Notes: generated by a model from the letters alone, not told the origin. A stretch of 43,250 nucleotides of DNA from Candidatus Mediterraneibacter quadrami (GCA_019120575.1 DWUU01000044.1:1-43250); one strand, 5' to 3'; numbered from the stretch's first letter, positions 8,273 to 17,287 are shown. Numbers and translations: made by a program.

Positions 8273-8319
8273 AAGGCTTCTGTTGATGTAAAAAGTCAGC
8301 AGGAGCCTTAAATTTTTTT
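8273..8319 (+). terminator. Intrinsic terminator after the GGGtGRT gene
   Basis: AAGGCTTCTG pairs imperfectly with CAGCAGGAGCCTT across a short loop, followed by a run of seven T after AAA. Confidence 0.75.
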
Positions 8320-8326
8320 CTGGAAA

Positions 8327-8379
8327 TTAATGATAAACATTAAAAACTTATTGCTGTACATTAATCGATCTGATAGAAT
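8327..8379 (+). promoter_or_regulatory. Promoter and operator of the DUF2975-HTH operon
   Basis: TTGCTG (8351-8356) and TAGAAT (8374-8379) are 17 bp apart. A perfect inverted repeat TTAATG-N5-CATTAA (8327-8343) lies just upstream of the -35, and a further CATTAA half-site (8359-8364) sits between -35 and -10. The layout fits autoregulation by the downstream HTH protein. Confidence 0.6.
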
Positions 8380-8430
8380 ATAGACAAAGAAAGGACTTCG
8401 CGACATATAGCTCAGAGAGGAGGAGCAGAG

Positions 8431-9054
8431 ATGAAGATTTTTACCAGACTGATGAATGCACATGTTGCCAGAGGCGCTGCGTATGTTATGAGGGTGGTCT
8501 GTTTCTTTGTGATCGCTTTCGGTATCCTGTGTCTCATATTCAGCCTCATGGGAAGGCAGAGCTTCCGGCTGCATACAAGTACAGGAGTTTATGAAGATGC
8601 GATCCTTGCGGATCAGGACGGCGGATCCACCCGGTACATGACGGTGTACGGGACGGATGACATATTTATTGATGCAAATGCAGAGGACCAGATCGAATTT
8701 CCTACAAAAGCTGCGCTTTATGCGATCTCGGTGCTTAATATCGTTCCGATGATCCTTGCGTACTGGTTTCTGAGCCGTGTGTTTACCAATGTAAATAAGG
8801 AGCAGATCTTTACGGATCAGAATGCGGCGTATATTCTTTATTACGGCCTGCTGCAGATTTTTTCTGCATTATTTGTACCGTTCATTAAGCTCCTGGTCTG
8901 CGGGCTGGCAAATCAGTCAGCCGCAAGCCGGATCACGATCTCGACCGGAAGCGACATGCTGAACCGGCTGTTCCCGGGCATCGCATTTCTGGTGGCTGCC
9001 TACATTATCCATTACGGGATCAGACTGCAGGATGAGGTGGATCACACGCTATGA
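8431..9054 (+). CDS. DUF2975-type membrane protein
   Basis: 207 aa with about four membrane segments (roughly residues 17-39, 92-113, 132-155 and 178-200) and an extracytoplasmic loop after the first. The arrangement, and the tightly coupled small Cro/C1-type regulator that follows, match the DUF2975 family, whose members commonly pair with a YozG-like HTH protein. Its role is unknown. The ATG follows GAGAGGAGGAG. It overlaps the next gene by 4 nt. Confidence 0.75.
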   Translation: MKIFTRLMNAHVARGAAYVMRVVCFFVIAFGILCLIFSLMGRQSFRLHTSTGVYEDAILADQDGGSTRYMTVYGTDDIFIDANAEDQIEFPTKAALYAISVLNIVPMILAYWFLSRVFTNVNKEQIFTDQNAAYILYYGLLQIFSALFVPFIKLLVCGLANQSAASRITISTGSDMLNRLFPGIAFLVAAYIIHYGIRLQDEVDHTL

Positions 9055-9272
9055 TTGTTATAAGACTTGACAGGGTTCTGGCGGACCGGAAGATGAAGCT
9101 CAATGACCTGGCCGCCAGAGTGGGAATATCAAATGTAAATCTTTCTTATCTGAAAACGGGAAAAGTGCGGGCCATACGGTTCAGCACCCTGGATGCGATC
9201 TGCCGGGAGCTGAAATGCCAGCCGGGAGACATTCTGGAATATGCGCCGGATGAATCTGTTGGAACAGAATGA
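9051..9272 (+). CDS. YozG-like helix-turn-helix regulator
   Basis: 73 aa, almost entirely a Cro/C1-type HTH: KLNDLAARVGISNVNLSYLK is the helix-turn-helix and LDAICRELKCQPGDILEY the closing helices typical of the YozG/HTH_26 group. It starts within the stop of the DUF2975 gene (ATGA). Such pairs are thought to act as regulator and membrane partner. The likely target is the palindrome upstream of its own operon. Confidence 0.88.
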   Translation: MIVIRLDRVLADRKMKLNDLAARVGISNVNLSYLKTGKVRAIRFSTLDAICRELKCQPGDILEYAPDESVGTE

Positions 9273-9282
9273 GAGAATTCTC

Positions 9283-9323
9283 TTTACAATTGATCGCATA
9301 TTTGATATCATAATGATATCAAA
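9283..9323 (+). promoter_or_regulatory. SPFH gene promoter overlapped by a perfect palindrome
   Basis: TTTACA (9283-9288) and TATCAT (9306-9311) are 17 bp apart. A perfect palindrome of 11+1+11 bases occupies 9301-9323 (half-site TTTGATATCAT) and covers the -10, as a repressor operator would. Confidence 0.7.
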
Positions 9324-9356
9324 TAGAAATAACACACAATGTAAGGAGGATACATC

Positions 9357-10382
9357 ATGGAGGAAAAAGTATTACAGAATAAGAAAAACGGTATGATCGT
9401 ACTCGTTGTCACGTCGCTTCTGTACATTGCGGCGGTTGCCGGATGTGTTTTCGGCGGTATGATGATTTCAGACGGATACGGTCCGGCGCTTCTGGTCGTG
9501 AGCATTATCTGGCTGTGCATCGGCTGGATCCCGTACTGTGGGCTTCGAATCTTAAAGCCACAGGAAGCACTGGTTATGACACTGTTCGGAAACTATACGG
9601 GAACACTCAAGAATGAGGGGTTCTATTTTGTTAATCCGTTCTCATCCAGCGTGAATCCGGCGGCGTCCACGCACCTGCATCAGAGTGGGGATGTGGACAA
9701 CGGCAGCGGAACAAAGTCTGCGCTTGCCCTGGCCTTCGGCGGCAGCAAGACGGAACTGGACCTGTCCGGCAAGAAGATCTCGCTGAAGATTATGACGCTC
9801 AACAACAACCGTCAGAAGATCAACGACTGTCTGGGCAATCCGGTGGAGATCGGGATCGCGGTCATGTGGCGGGTAGTGGATACGGCGAAGGCGGTATTTA
9901 ACGTAGACAACTATAAAGAATACCTTTCCCTGCAGTGCGATACGGCACTCCGCAACATCGTCCGCATTTACCCTTACGACGTGGCGCCGAACGTGGATAC
10001 GACCGGCGACGGCATCGCCGATGAGGGGAGCCTGCGCGGTTCCAGTGAAGTCGTGGCGGCGCGCATCCGGGATGAGATCCAGAAACGGGTGGAAGAAGCA
10101 GGACTGGAAGTGATCGAGGCAAGGATCACTTATCTTGCGTATGCTCCGGAGATCGCTGCAGTGATGCTGCAGCGGCAGCAGGCGTCAGCCGTGATCGACG
10201 CGCGGAAGATGATCGTGGACGGCGCAGTCGGCATGGTGGAGATGGCGCTGGAACGCCTGAACCAGAACGGCGTGGTGGAACTGGATGAGGAACGCAAGGC
10301 TGCCATGGTGTCAAATCTGCTCGTCGTACTCTGCGGCGACCGGGCGCCGCAGCCGGTTGTCAATTCCGGAAGCCTGTACTAG
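9357..10382 (+). CDS. SPFH/band-7 domain membrane protein
   Basis: 341 aa. Two hydrophobic segments near residues 13-33 and 41-58 anchor it, then an SPFH domain begins around [30 protein letters not shown]. Helical stretches such as [36 protein letters not shown] are typical of stomatin/flotillin-like proteins that form membrane-bound oligomers. An insertion rich in Ser/Gly with SGTKS-type residues sits in the N-terminal part. GTAAGGAGG precedes the ATG. It is followed 33 nt later by a small ribbon-helix-helix gene, a frequent neighbour of this SPFH group. Confidence 0.85.
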   Translation: MEEKVLQNKKNGMIVLVVTSLLYIAAVAGCVFGGMMISDGYGPALLVVSIIWLCIGWIPYCGLRILKPQEALVMTLFGNYTGTLKNEGFYFVNPFSSSVNPAASTHLHQSGDVDNGSGTKSALALAFGGSKTELDLSGKKISLKIMTLNNNRQKINDCLGNPVEIGIAVMWRVVDTAKAVFNVDNYKEYLSLQCDTALRNIVRIYPYDVAPNVDTTGDGIADEGSLRGSSEVVAARIRDEIQKRVEEAGLEVIEARITYLAYAPEIAAVMLQRQQASAVIDARKMIVDGAVGMVEMALERLNQNGVVELDEERKAAMVSNLLVVLCGDRAPQPVVNSGSLY

Positions 10383-10415
10383 GCGCCGGAAATGTGACGG
10401 GAAGAACGAAAAGAA

Positions 10416-10619
10416 ATGGCAGAACAGAAAAAGAAACAGATCCCGTTAAGGCTTTCTGCGAAGCTGTACGATGCCATCGCAGCCTGGGCAGAGGATGATT
10501 TCCGCTCCGTCAACGGGCAGATTGAGTACCTGCTGACGGAGTGCGTACGGCAGAGAAAGAAAAACGGGAAATATGTATCAGAGCATCTGGATGAACCGAT
10601 TGAACTGGATATAAAATAG
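10416..10619 (+). CDS. Small Arc-type ribbon-helix-helix protein
   Basis: 67 aa. [20 protein letters not shown] followed by [15 protein letters not shown] fits the beta-strand plus two helices of Arc/MetJ DNA-binding proteins. It probably shares a transcript with the SPFH gene and is a candidate ligand for the palindrome at 9301-9323. No toxin partner is visible nearby, so a toxin-antitoxin role is not supported. Confidence 0.75.
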   Translation: MAEQKKKQIPLRLSAKLYDAIAAWAEDDFRSVNGQIEYLLTECVRQRKKNGKYVSEHLDEPIELDIK

Positions 10620-10647
10620 ATACTCTGCGTAAAGGAGTTCCATATAG

Positions 10648-11373
10648 ATGATCAGGATCAGTATTGTAGACGATGAAGAGATAATCCGTGAAAAGATATC
10701 CGCTCTGGTCAGTGAGACGCTGGCCACAGAACCGGTGGAGGCCGAAATCCGGACATATCCGGACGGGGAAAGATTCCTAGGTGCGCCCGGGACGGACGTG
10801 CCGTCTGACATCCTGCTGGCGGATATCCAGATGGCGGGGATGGACGGAATGGAGCTGGGCAGGAAGATCCGCCGGGACAATCCGGGAATGTATATTATTT
10901 TCATTACATCCTATGAGCAATATGCGGCGGAGAGTTACCGGATCGAGGCTTATCAGTACATTCTGAAGCAGGATCTGGAAACCCGTCTGCCGGGCGTGAT
11001 CCGGGATCTGGCAAGGAAGATCGCGGATCAGGAACAGGAGTACCGGATCGTGGGGAGCGGTGCGGAGAAGGTGAAGATCCCGTACAGGGATATCATTTAT
11101 CTGTATAAATCCAAAGGCGCGAAGTATGTAAATTATGTAACAGACGACGGGATCCGGCGGGAGCGGATTTCCATGGAGTCAGTCTTAAAAGAACTGGATC
11201 CGGGGATCTTCGTGCCGGTGGAGCGCGGATACGTGGTAAATATGAAGCGGATCCGCAGGATCAGCGGCGACACGCTCTATCTGGAAAAAGGGTATGAAGT
11301 TCAGGTAAGCCGGGCGAGACTGCCTAAAGTGAAGCAGGAGATCAGCCGATGCTGGGGAGGACGACGGTCATGA
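10648..11373 (+). CDS. LytTR-family response regulator
   Basis: 241 aa. The receiver domain has acidic residues 8-9 (IVDDEE), phospho-acceptor Asp59 in ILLADIQMAGMDG, Thr87/Ser88, and Lys107 in YILKQD, where most receivers have Lys-Pro. A LytTR DNA-binding domain (about 130-238) includes YLYKSKGAKYVNYV and FVPVERGYVVNMKRI. It is the cytoplasmic partner of the GHKL kinase that overlaps it by 4 nt. The downstream lipoprotein-ABC operon is the likely target. Ribosome site AAAGGAG. Confidence 0.93.
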   Translation: MIRISIVDDEEIIREKISALVSETLATEPVEAEIRTYPDGERFLGAPGTDVPSDILLADIQMAGMDGMELGRKIRRDNPGMYIIFITSYEQYAAESYRIEAYQYILKQDLETRLPGVIRDLARKIADQEQEYRIVGSGAEKVKIPYRDIIYLYKSKGAKYVNYVTDDGIRRERISMESVLKELDPGIFVPVERGYVVNMKRIRRISGDTLYLEKGYEVQVSRARLPKVKQEISRCWGGRRS

Positions 11374-12746
11374 CGGGTACGATGCGGGAACTCATATGGA
11401 TTGCCGGTTCGCTCCCGGTGTGGATCGCCCTGGAACTTGCAGAGACCGGACTTTACATTTACCTCGTTACTGGCATCCTGCCGGATCTGAGAAATACGGG
11501 ACGGAGAGAAAAGCTGCTCTGCGGGGTCCTGTTTGCGGTCATGGCGGGGATGATCTGCATGAAATACCGGATCGGATCTGTATTCAGTGCGCAGGCGTTT
11601 CTGTACGGGCTTCTGGTGCTGATCATCGGTACATGGATCGCATGCCGGAGAAATCTGCTGCTCAGTGCCGGGCTTGCCATGACTTACAGCGGCTTTATTA
11701 TGCTTCTTGTGTATATGGCTGTTTTTTTGCTGTCTCTGCTCTATTCAGGCAGCGGGCAGCCGGATATCTATGTGGCTATGGGCGGACATGTGAATGAAGC
11801 ATTCTGTGTGCTCCGTCTCGTGATCCTCTGCCTGCTCATCCCGGTGGCGCGGCGGATCCGGCGTTCGGATATCCGCAGACAGATCGATGAATACCGGATG
11901 CTTTTGCTCATCGTGGGGGCAGTGCTCTGCGCGCTTGTTCTGGAATATCAGAATTTTCTGGAATACGGCTTCACCTATTCATCAGCAGGCATTCCGGCAG
12001 TCACGTCCGCACTCAGGAACAGCTTCCTCGGGCTTTTGACTTCCGTCATCCTGGCGGCAGCGGCGGGTATGCTGTTCTTTAAGAACCGGAATATCCGGCG
12101 GGAGAACGATCTCCTCCTCATGAAAGAGGAAATGGAACAGCAGAAATATAAAGAACTCAGCGCGGCTGTCGAGAAGAACCGGGAGCTGGTGCACGATGCA
12201 AAGAACCATTATCTGGTGATCCGCGAATATATCCGAAAGGAAGACTATAAAAGCCTTGACGGATATGTTGACGGGCTGCAGCAGGATTTCGCACGGGCGG
12301 ACGCCTGGGTTTATACCGGGAACCCTGTGCTTGACCTGATCCTGGGGCAGAAGCGTATGACGGCACAGAGCCAGGGATTTTCCTTCAAACTGCAGGCGTC
12401 GCCCCTGTCCGGGCTGCCGTTTTCAGACCGGGAGATCTGTTCCCTGTTCGGGAACCTGCTGGACAATGCCATCGAAGCCTGCGGGCGTGTACGAAAGAGG
12501 GATGCGGAAATCCTGGTGAAGATCGAACAACAGAACCAGATGCTTTTTATTGAAATCGCCAACAGCACGGACGGAATACCCGAGCGGATGGATCGTGGAT
12601 TCCGAAGCAGAAAAAAAGATCCGTCCCGGCACGGGTACGGGCTGAAAAGCGTGGAGCGCATCGTGGCGGACCATGACGGAGTGATCGATTATAATGCAGA
12701 TGAGAGATCCTTTACCGTGACGGTTACCTTTTTTGATGTTGAGTAG
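11370..12746 (+). CDS. GHKL (AgrC-type) sensor histidine kinase
   Basis: 458 aa. Six or seven membrane helices fill residues 1-235, then a coiled linker, the phospho-acceptor His275 in ELVHDAKNHYL (HDxxNH type), the N-box LFGNLLDNAIEAC and the G-box RHGYGLKSVERIV. It lacks the classical HisKA dimer, as AgrC/ComD kinases do. The ATG at 11370 overlaps the regulator stop (ATGA) with GGGGAGG 9 nt upstream; an in-frame ATG at 11349 is an alternative. A signal such as a peptide or envelope stress is inferred, not shown. Confidence 0.9.
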   Translation: MTGTMRELIWIAGSLPVWIALELAETGLYIYLVTGILPDLRNTGRREKLLCGVLFAVMAGMICMKYRIGSVFSAQAFLYGLLVLIIGTWIACRRNLLLSAGLAMTYSGFIMLLVYMAVFLLSLLYSGSGQPDIYVAMGGHVNEAFCVLRLVILCLLIPVARRIRRSDIRRQIDEYRMLLLIVGAVLCALVLEYQNFLEYGFTYSSAGIPAVTSALRNSFLGLLTSVILAAAAGMLFFKNRNIRRENDLLLMKEEMEQQKYKELSAAVEKNRELVHDAKNHYLVIREYIRKEDYKSLDGYVDGLQQDFARADAWVYTGNPVLDLILGQKRMTAQSQGFSFKLQASPLSGLPFSDREICSLFGNLLDNAIEACGRVRKRDAEILVKIEQQNQMLFIEIANSTDGIPERMDRGFRSRKKDPSRHGYGLKSVERIVADHDGVIDYNADERSFTVTVTFFDVE

Positions 12747-12756
12747 GAAGGAAATG

Positions 12757-12787
12757 CTCCGGCCTGAAGAACTGGCCGGAGTTTTTT
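12757..12787 (+). terminator. Intrinsic terminator after the histidine kinase
   Basis: CTCCGGCC (12757-12764) pairs with GGCCGGAG (12774-12781), followed by six T. Confidence 0.9.
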
Positions 12788-12835
12788 GCGTCCGGAAACA
12801 GATGGCCACAGATCATGCTGTTCATGTCCACTTTC

Positions 12836-12864
12836 TTGCGTGCATGCATAAGGAAAGATATGAT
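12836..12864 (+). promoter_or_regulatory. Probable promoter of the lipoprotein-ABC operon
   Basis: TTGCGT (12836-12841) and TATGAT (12859-12864) are 17 bp apart, directly after the kinase terminator. The weak -35 leaves room for activation by the LytTR regulator; no clear LytTR repeat pair was identified. Confidence 0.5.
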
Positions 12865-12927
12865 AGCAGCATAAAGAACTGTTCTGATAAGGAGCAGATA
12901 TGCAAACTGGAAAGGGGCGTGGACAGG

Positions 12928-14493
12928 ATGACAGGAAGAAGAGGATGCCGTGCAGCGATAACGCTTATAGTGACCTTATCTGTGGCTGTGCTGGCAGGCT
13001 GCCGGGAGACGCCGGAAGAGAGCGCGGTGGCGAGCCGCGCCGGGGGACTGCCGGAGGATGCGGTCATCCAGCCGCTTGCGGACGGGAAGACGCAGATCAT
13101 CGAACTGCCGGATAAGTGGCAGCAGACGGAGAAGTGGAGCAAGGACCGCTGGATCTTTGAGGCGGATGTGGAGCTTGAATCCATTGAGACAGGAAACCTG
13201 CCGGTGATCGAGATGGCGCAGCGGTCTATGACGCAGGACGAACTGGAGAAGCTGGCGGAATATTTCGCAGACGGACAGGAACTGTATAAACCGGTGCCGA
13301 CTACAAAGGATGTGTTTCAGGACAAGCTGGACCGGATGAACAATGCAGAAGGCATCTATGCAGTCTATACGATAGACACGGCATTTGGCATGAAAAAGGA
13401 ATGGCTGGAAAAAGGACTGGCCGCCGCACCGGAGACAGCGGATCAGACGCCGGAAAAGGCAGAGGTTACATTTGGTCCCAGACAGCCGGATCCGGGAGCC
13501 GATGAAGCGATGGAAAGGTCCAGATCCATTTCGCCGGAAACGGATGCGATGCCGCTCTTCTTTTCCGCAGATGTCGGGGAACAGAGAAGCAGCAGCATTG
13601 AGGCAAGAAATTACGATGCGGATACCGGACTTACCGGTAAATTCGAATGGATGGACGGAGACACTCTGCTTTATCAGAAAAATGATATTGATATGGATAA
13701 AGGCATGCACGTGGAGTATAAGGATGTGTCAGAAACAGACCGCCAGTGGGAGAAACTGCTGGATGCATGCACAGCCAGGATGACGGATGAAAATATCGAT
13801 CCGGAAGAAGGAAAAAAACAGGCGGAGTCTGTTCTTGCGGATCTTGGGCTCACCGATAAGGTTTATGCTTACGCGGAGCCGGTTCTCTGGTTCCCGTCCG
13901 GCACCTATCCGGATGATGTGGGAAATACCGGTCAGGACAGCCTCTGGCAGGCGGACCTTGACGAGGCGGAAGCCGGATATGTCTATACATTTCTTAACGA
14001 AGTCGGAGGGCTGGGGGTCAACTTTACATACGGCGGAAGAACGAACGGCTACATATCAGGCGTCCGGGAGGAGGCATATGCTCCGGCGTTCAAGGTTGAA
14101 ACAGTGGAAATTGCAGTGACGGAAAGCGGGGTAAAGTACTTTGCCTGGACAGGAATGAGTGAAGCCGTTTCGACCGTGGCAGAGAATGTGAAGATCCTGC
14201 CCTTTGACAAAATGAAGGACCGTATGACGGAGTATGTTTCCTATCAGTTTCCGGGATCACAGCCGGCGGACAGTGAATCGCGGTTTATGTATGAAGTTGA
14301 GGACCTTACTTTTGGATATACGTATCTGACCGCTTATGAGAACCCGGATCACGCATGGGCAGTGCCGGCGTGGTTTCTGGAACTGAAAAGCGGTCAAAGC
14401 GCTCCGGAACTGACCGGAAGCGATGAAATTGAAATGACCGGCTGGGTATATTTTACATTCAGCGCCATAGACGGCGGCGGGGTGGAGAACTGA
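12928..14493 (+). CDS. Large predicted lipoprotein, unknown function
   Basis: 521 aa from the ATG at 12928. A basic start (MTGRRGCR) leads to a hydrophobic stretch and lipobox VLAGC, so Cys25 would be lipidated and the protein held outside the membrane. The rest is acidic, with a segment EEGKKQAESVLADLGL and a C-terminal block ending SGSDEIEMTGW-like before a final hydrophobic strand. It may belong to the Lachnospiraceae DUF6034-type lipoproteins, but I cannot confirm that. It is followed by two ABC-2 permeases and an ATPase, and preceded by the two-component pair. It may sense or deliver the substrate of that exporter. Confidence 0.8.
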   Translation: MTGRRGCRAAITLIVTLSVAVLAGCRETPEESAVASRAGGLPEDAVIQPLADGKTQIIELPDKWQQTEKWSKDRWIFEADVELESIETGNLPVIEMAQRSMTQDELEKLAEYFADGQELYKPVPTTKDVFQDKLDRMNNAEGIYAVYTIDTAFGMKKEWLEKGLAAAPETADQTPEKAEVTFGPRQPDPGADEAMERSRSISPETDAMPLFFSADVGEQRSSSIEARNYDADTGLTGKFEWMDGDTLLYQKNDIDMDKGMHVEYKDVSETDRQWEKLLDACTARMTDENIDPEEGKKQAESVLADLGLTDKVYAYAEPVLWFPSGTYPDDVGNTGQDSLWQADLDEAEAGYVYTFLNEVGGLGVNFTYGGRTNGYISGVREEAYAPAFKVETVEIAVTESGVKYFAWTGMSEAVSTVAENVKILPFDKMKDRMTEYVSYQFPGSQPADSESRFMYEVEDLTFGYTYLTAYENPDHAWAVPAWFLELKSGQSAPELTGSDEIEMTGWVYFTFSAIDGGGVEN

Positions 14494-14502
14494 GGTGATC
14501 GT

Positions 14503-15249
14503 ATGAAGATGTCGGAACTGAAAGTATCTTTGCTCAACCGGAGATTATTCTGCGGGATCGTTCTGATTTTCGCTGCGGTTCTGGCTGTGGCGCATCCGTA
14601 CCGGGCATTCCTCACTGAGTCCGGCGGCTCGGTGGAAGGTCCGGCGTGGATGGCTGTATTTATTTACGGTGTTTCCTCTGAGCGGACGCTGCTTTTCCTT
14701 CCGCTCTTTGTACCCCTCGGGGCGGCGGGGGATGTGCAGGAGGAGCTGAAGAGCCGGTACGCGGTCTTTCTCGTATCGAGAGCGGGAAAAAAGAACTATC
14801 TGGCCGGGAAGATCCTGGGGGCGGCGCTTTCCGGCGGACTGACGGCTGCGGCCGCGTTTGCGGCTGCCCTGGCTGTGATTGTTCCCTGGTGTGCGGGCAT
14901 CCCGGATCTGAGCGGACAGGAGCTTCAGGGATTCCTCCCGCTGCTCCCGGCTGTCCTGTGCGGTTTTCTGTGCGGCTTCCTGAACGGAGCGCTCTGGGCC
15001 CTTGCAGGAAGTGCGGCGGCGGTGCTTACGAGAAATCATTATCTGGGCTATGCGGTGCCGTTTATCCTGTATTATGTCCTGACGGTGTTTCAGGAACGGT
15101 ACTATGACAAATTCTACATTTTAAGTCCGCGGCAGTGGGCGTATCCGTCGTATTTCGGAGCGGGCGTCTGTGTGGGGATACTGATCTTTCTCATTGCTGC
15201 AGCGGGACTGCTTCTTATGAAGCTGACAGAAAGGAGGCTGACGGGATGA
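14503..15249 (+). CDS. ABC-2 type permease subunit 1
   Basis: 248 aa with about six hydrophobic helices, including an N-terminal anchor near residues 17-31 and a C-terminal one ending LIAAAGLLLM. The cytoplasmic SRYAVFLVSRAGKKNYLAGKI stretch is typical of the coupling region in ABC-2 permeases. The start is preceded by GAGGTGATC, a near-complete Shine-Dalgarno sequence. It overlaps the next permease by 4 nt. The substrate is unknown; the neighbouring lipoprotein and LytTR system suggest peptide or bacteriocin-like export or immunity. Confidence 0.75.
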   Translation: MKMSELKVSLLNRRLFCGIVLIFAAVLAVAHPYRAFLTESGGSVEGPAWMAVFIYGVSSERTLLFLPLFVPLGAAGDVQEELKSRYAVFLVSRAGKKNYLAGKILGAALSGGLTAAAAFAAALAVIVPWCAGIPDLSGQELQGFLPLLPAVLCGFLCGFLNGALWALAGSAAAVLTRNHYLGYAVPFILYYVLTVFQERYYDKFYILSPRQWAYPSYFGAGVCVGILIFLIAAAGLLLMKLTERRLTG

Positions 15250-16133
15250 TCCGGAAAATAGGCCTGATCGCTGGTCAGAATTTCTCCGGCTGGCACAGGA
15301 ATGCAAGGATCTGGCTGACCTTCGCCCTGGGGCTGGTGCTCTGCCTGATGCTCTCGGACCAGATGCTCACGCGGGCGCAGACCTATGACGCGTCGATCCA
15401 GATCTTCGAGCCCTTTATCTGGACCTTCGGGGATGGGGAGTCCGTACTTTTATCCACGCTGCTCCTGCTGGTGCTTTTCGCAGACATGCCTTTTATCGAT
15501 CAGGCGGCGCCCTACCGTCTGGTGCGCACGACGCGGGGGATCTGGCTGGCCGGCCAGATGGTGTATGTGGCGCTTGCGGTGATGGTGTATGATCTGTTCC
15601 TGCTGACCGCAGAATCGCTGATCGCCATGCCGTGGGCCTACACCGGCAATGTGTGGAGCGAGACGTCGGCGGCGTTCGCGTACAGCGGAGAAGGGACCGG
15701 CGCGGTGCCGGTGTCCCTGAAGACCATGGAAATGTCCACGCCATATGCCTGCGCATGGATGGTGTTCCTGCTGATGCTCCTGTATTCCCTTTTTATCGCG
15801 TCCCTGATGCTGTTCCTCAATCTGACGGCAGGGAACGCGGCGGGCGTCATCGGGGCGCTGCTCGTCAATCTGTACGGCTATCTGCTGAACCCGGAACTGC
15901 TCCAGAAGATTTTCGATATCCCGGCTACGCTGGTCTACCGGGCAAACGTGCTGTGCGGGTGGCTGTCACCGCTTCGGCACGCCACATTTCCGATGCATGA
16001 TTTCGGATATGACTACCTGCCTGAGATCAGCGTCAGCGTCATGATTTTTCTGATGCTGACGGCAGGGCTTCTGATCCTGTCGGGCGTCCGGATGCGGAAC
16101 TATAATTTTACATTTATTCAGGTGGAGGAGTGA
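15246..16133 (+). CDS. ABC-2 type permease subunit 2
   Basis: 295 aa from the ATG at 15246, which overlaps the previous stop (ATGA). About six membrane helices include SVLLSTLLLLVLFADMPF, VYVALAVMVYDLFLL and a C-terminal VSVMIFLMLTAGLLILSGV. YRLVRTTRGIWLAGQM is the likely cytoplasmic coupling region, parallel to subunit 1. The two permeases probably form a heterodimer driven by the ATPase that follows. Confidence 0.75.
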   Translation: MIRKIGLIAGQNFSGWHRNARIWLTFALGLVLCLMLSDQMLTRAQTYDASIQIFEPFIWTFGDGESVLLSTLLLLVLFADMPFIDQAAPYRLVRTTRGIWLAGQMVYVALAVMVYDLFLLTAESLIAMPWAYTGNVWSETSAAFAYSGEGTGAVPVSLKTMEMSTPYACAWMVFLLMLLYSLFIASLMLFLNLTAGNAAGVIGALLVNLYGYLLNPELLQKIFDIPATLVYRANVLCGWLSPLRHATFPMHDFGYDYLPEISVSVMIFLMLTAGLLILSGVRMRNYNFTFIQVEE

Positions 16134-16138
16134 GAAGG

Positions 16139-16780
16139 ATGAAGAGTGAAGTGAAACTCAGCAATGTGACGAAATCCTTCCGGAAAGAACGGGTGCTCAA
16201 AGGGATCACGCATTCCTTTGAGCAGGGTAAGATCCACGGGATCATGGGCTTTAACGGCTCGGGCAAGACGGTCATGTTCAAGTGCATCTGCGGGTTTCTC
16301 CGGCCGGATTCCGGGGCGGTCATCGTGCAGGGCCGCCGGATCGGAAAGGACGGGGACTTTCCACAGTCTTTGGGCATGATCATCGAAAGCCCGGGATTCC
16401 TGCCCCATGTCAGCGGTTTTGCCAATCTGAAGCGGCTGGCGGCGATCCGGAACCGGGTGAGCGATGAGCAGATCCGGGAGAGCATGGCCCGGGTGGGACT
16501 GGATCCGTTCTCAAAGAAGAAGGCGGGTCAGTATTCCCTCGGGATGCGGGAGCGGCTGGGGATTGCCCAGGCGATCATGGAAGACCCCAGGCTGCTTGTG
16601 CTCGATGAGCCTTTCAACGGACTGGACAAGCGGGGCGCACAGGATGTATGCGATCTGCTGGATGAACTGCGCAGCAGAGGGCGGACGATCCTGATCGCGG
16701 CGCACAACATGATGGAGATCGAGTATCTGTGCGATACCATCTGCGAGATGGATGCAGGCGTGCTCACACAGGTAAAATAA
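16139..16780 (+). CDS. ABC transporter ATP-binding protein
   Basis: 213 aa, a single nucleotide-binding domain. Walker A is GFNGSGKTVM; the usual Q-loop glutamine region reads LGMIIESPGF, so the Gln appears replaced. The signature is YSLGMRERLGIAQ, Walker B LLVLDEPFNGLD and the H-loop AAHNMMEIE. It energises the two upstream permeases. The ATG at 16139 has GGAGGAG 8 nt upstream; a GTG at 16130 is in frame but badly spaced. A terminator follows. Confidence 0.93.
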   Translation: MKSEVKLSNVTKSFRKERVLKGITHSFEQGKIHGIMGFNGSGKTVMFKCICGFLRPDSGAVIVQGRRIGKDGDFPQSLGMIIESPGFLPHVSGFANLKRLAAIRNRVSDEQIRESMARVGLDPFSKKKAGQYSLGMRERLGIAQAIMEDPRLLVLDEPFNGLDKRGAQDVCDLLDELRSRGRTILIAAHNMMEIEYLCDTICEMDAGVLTQVK

Positions 16781-16810
16781 AAGTGAAAATGTACTTCTGA
16801 AATATACGGG

Positions 16811-16842
16811 AGCCGGCGGATGGATGGTCTGCCGGCTTTTTG
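16811..16842 (+). terminator. Intrinsic terminator after the ABC operon
   Basis: AGCCGGC (16811-16817) pairs with GCCGGCT (16831-16837) and is followed by T's. Confidence 0.85.
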
Positions 16843-16929
16843 AATGCGAAAAATGAGGCTGGGATCAGAAAAATATAATGCTACGACGGATGCAGTATGG
16901 TATACTTTATTAAGAGGATGGTGGGAGTT

Positions 16930-17208
16930 ATGGATGGTAATAAAGAGGCTATACTAAGTAATAAAAACGAGTACACGATTTTCCGGTTTAATGATCATGT
17001 AATACGTTTTAAAGCACCATATTCGCTTGAAAAATATACAAAAATCAAAGAGTGGGATCATGGGTATCTGGTGGTAATGGCAAAGTACAAACACAGAGAT
17101 GAAGAAGAGGAAGAGTATATCGATTTAATTCCTGTTTTGAAAAACCTGTATTTTGATGCGGATTCATTTCTGGTGCCCATTGAGAAAGTGAGGATTGCAT
17201 ATGACTGA
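16930..17208 (+). CDS. Small hypothetical protein
   Basis: 92 aa from the ATG at 16930 (GGTGGGAG upstream); in-frame ATGs at 16897 and 16918 are possible. Sequence is more AT-rich than its neighbours. It reads as a small alpha/beta protein with a run of acidic residues (RDEEEEEYIDL) and a C-terminal VLKNLYFDADSFLVPIEKV that suggests a compact domain. I do not recognise the family with certainty. No clear operon partner. Confidence 0.6.
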   Translation: MDGNKEAILSNKNEYTIFRFNDHVIRFKAPYSLEKYTKIKEWDHGYLVVMAKYKHRDEEEEEYIDLIPVLKNLYFDADSFLVPIEKVRIAYD

Positions 17209-17287
17209 GATTAGTATTTGAAATGGGCAGAGTACAGTAATCAGAATTATTATGAATGAAGTTTTAGAAGGTAAAGGAGAGATGACA

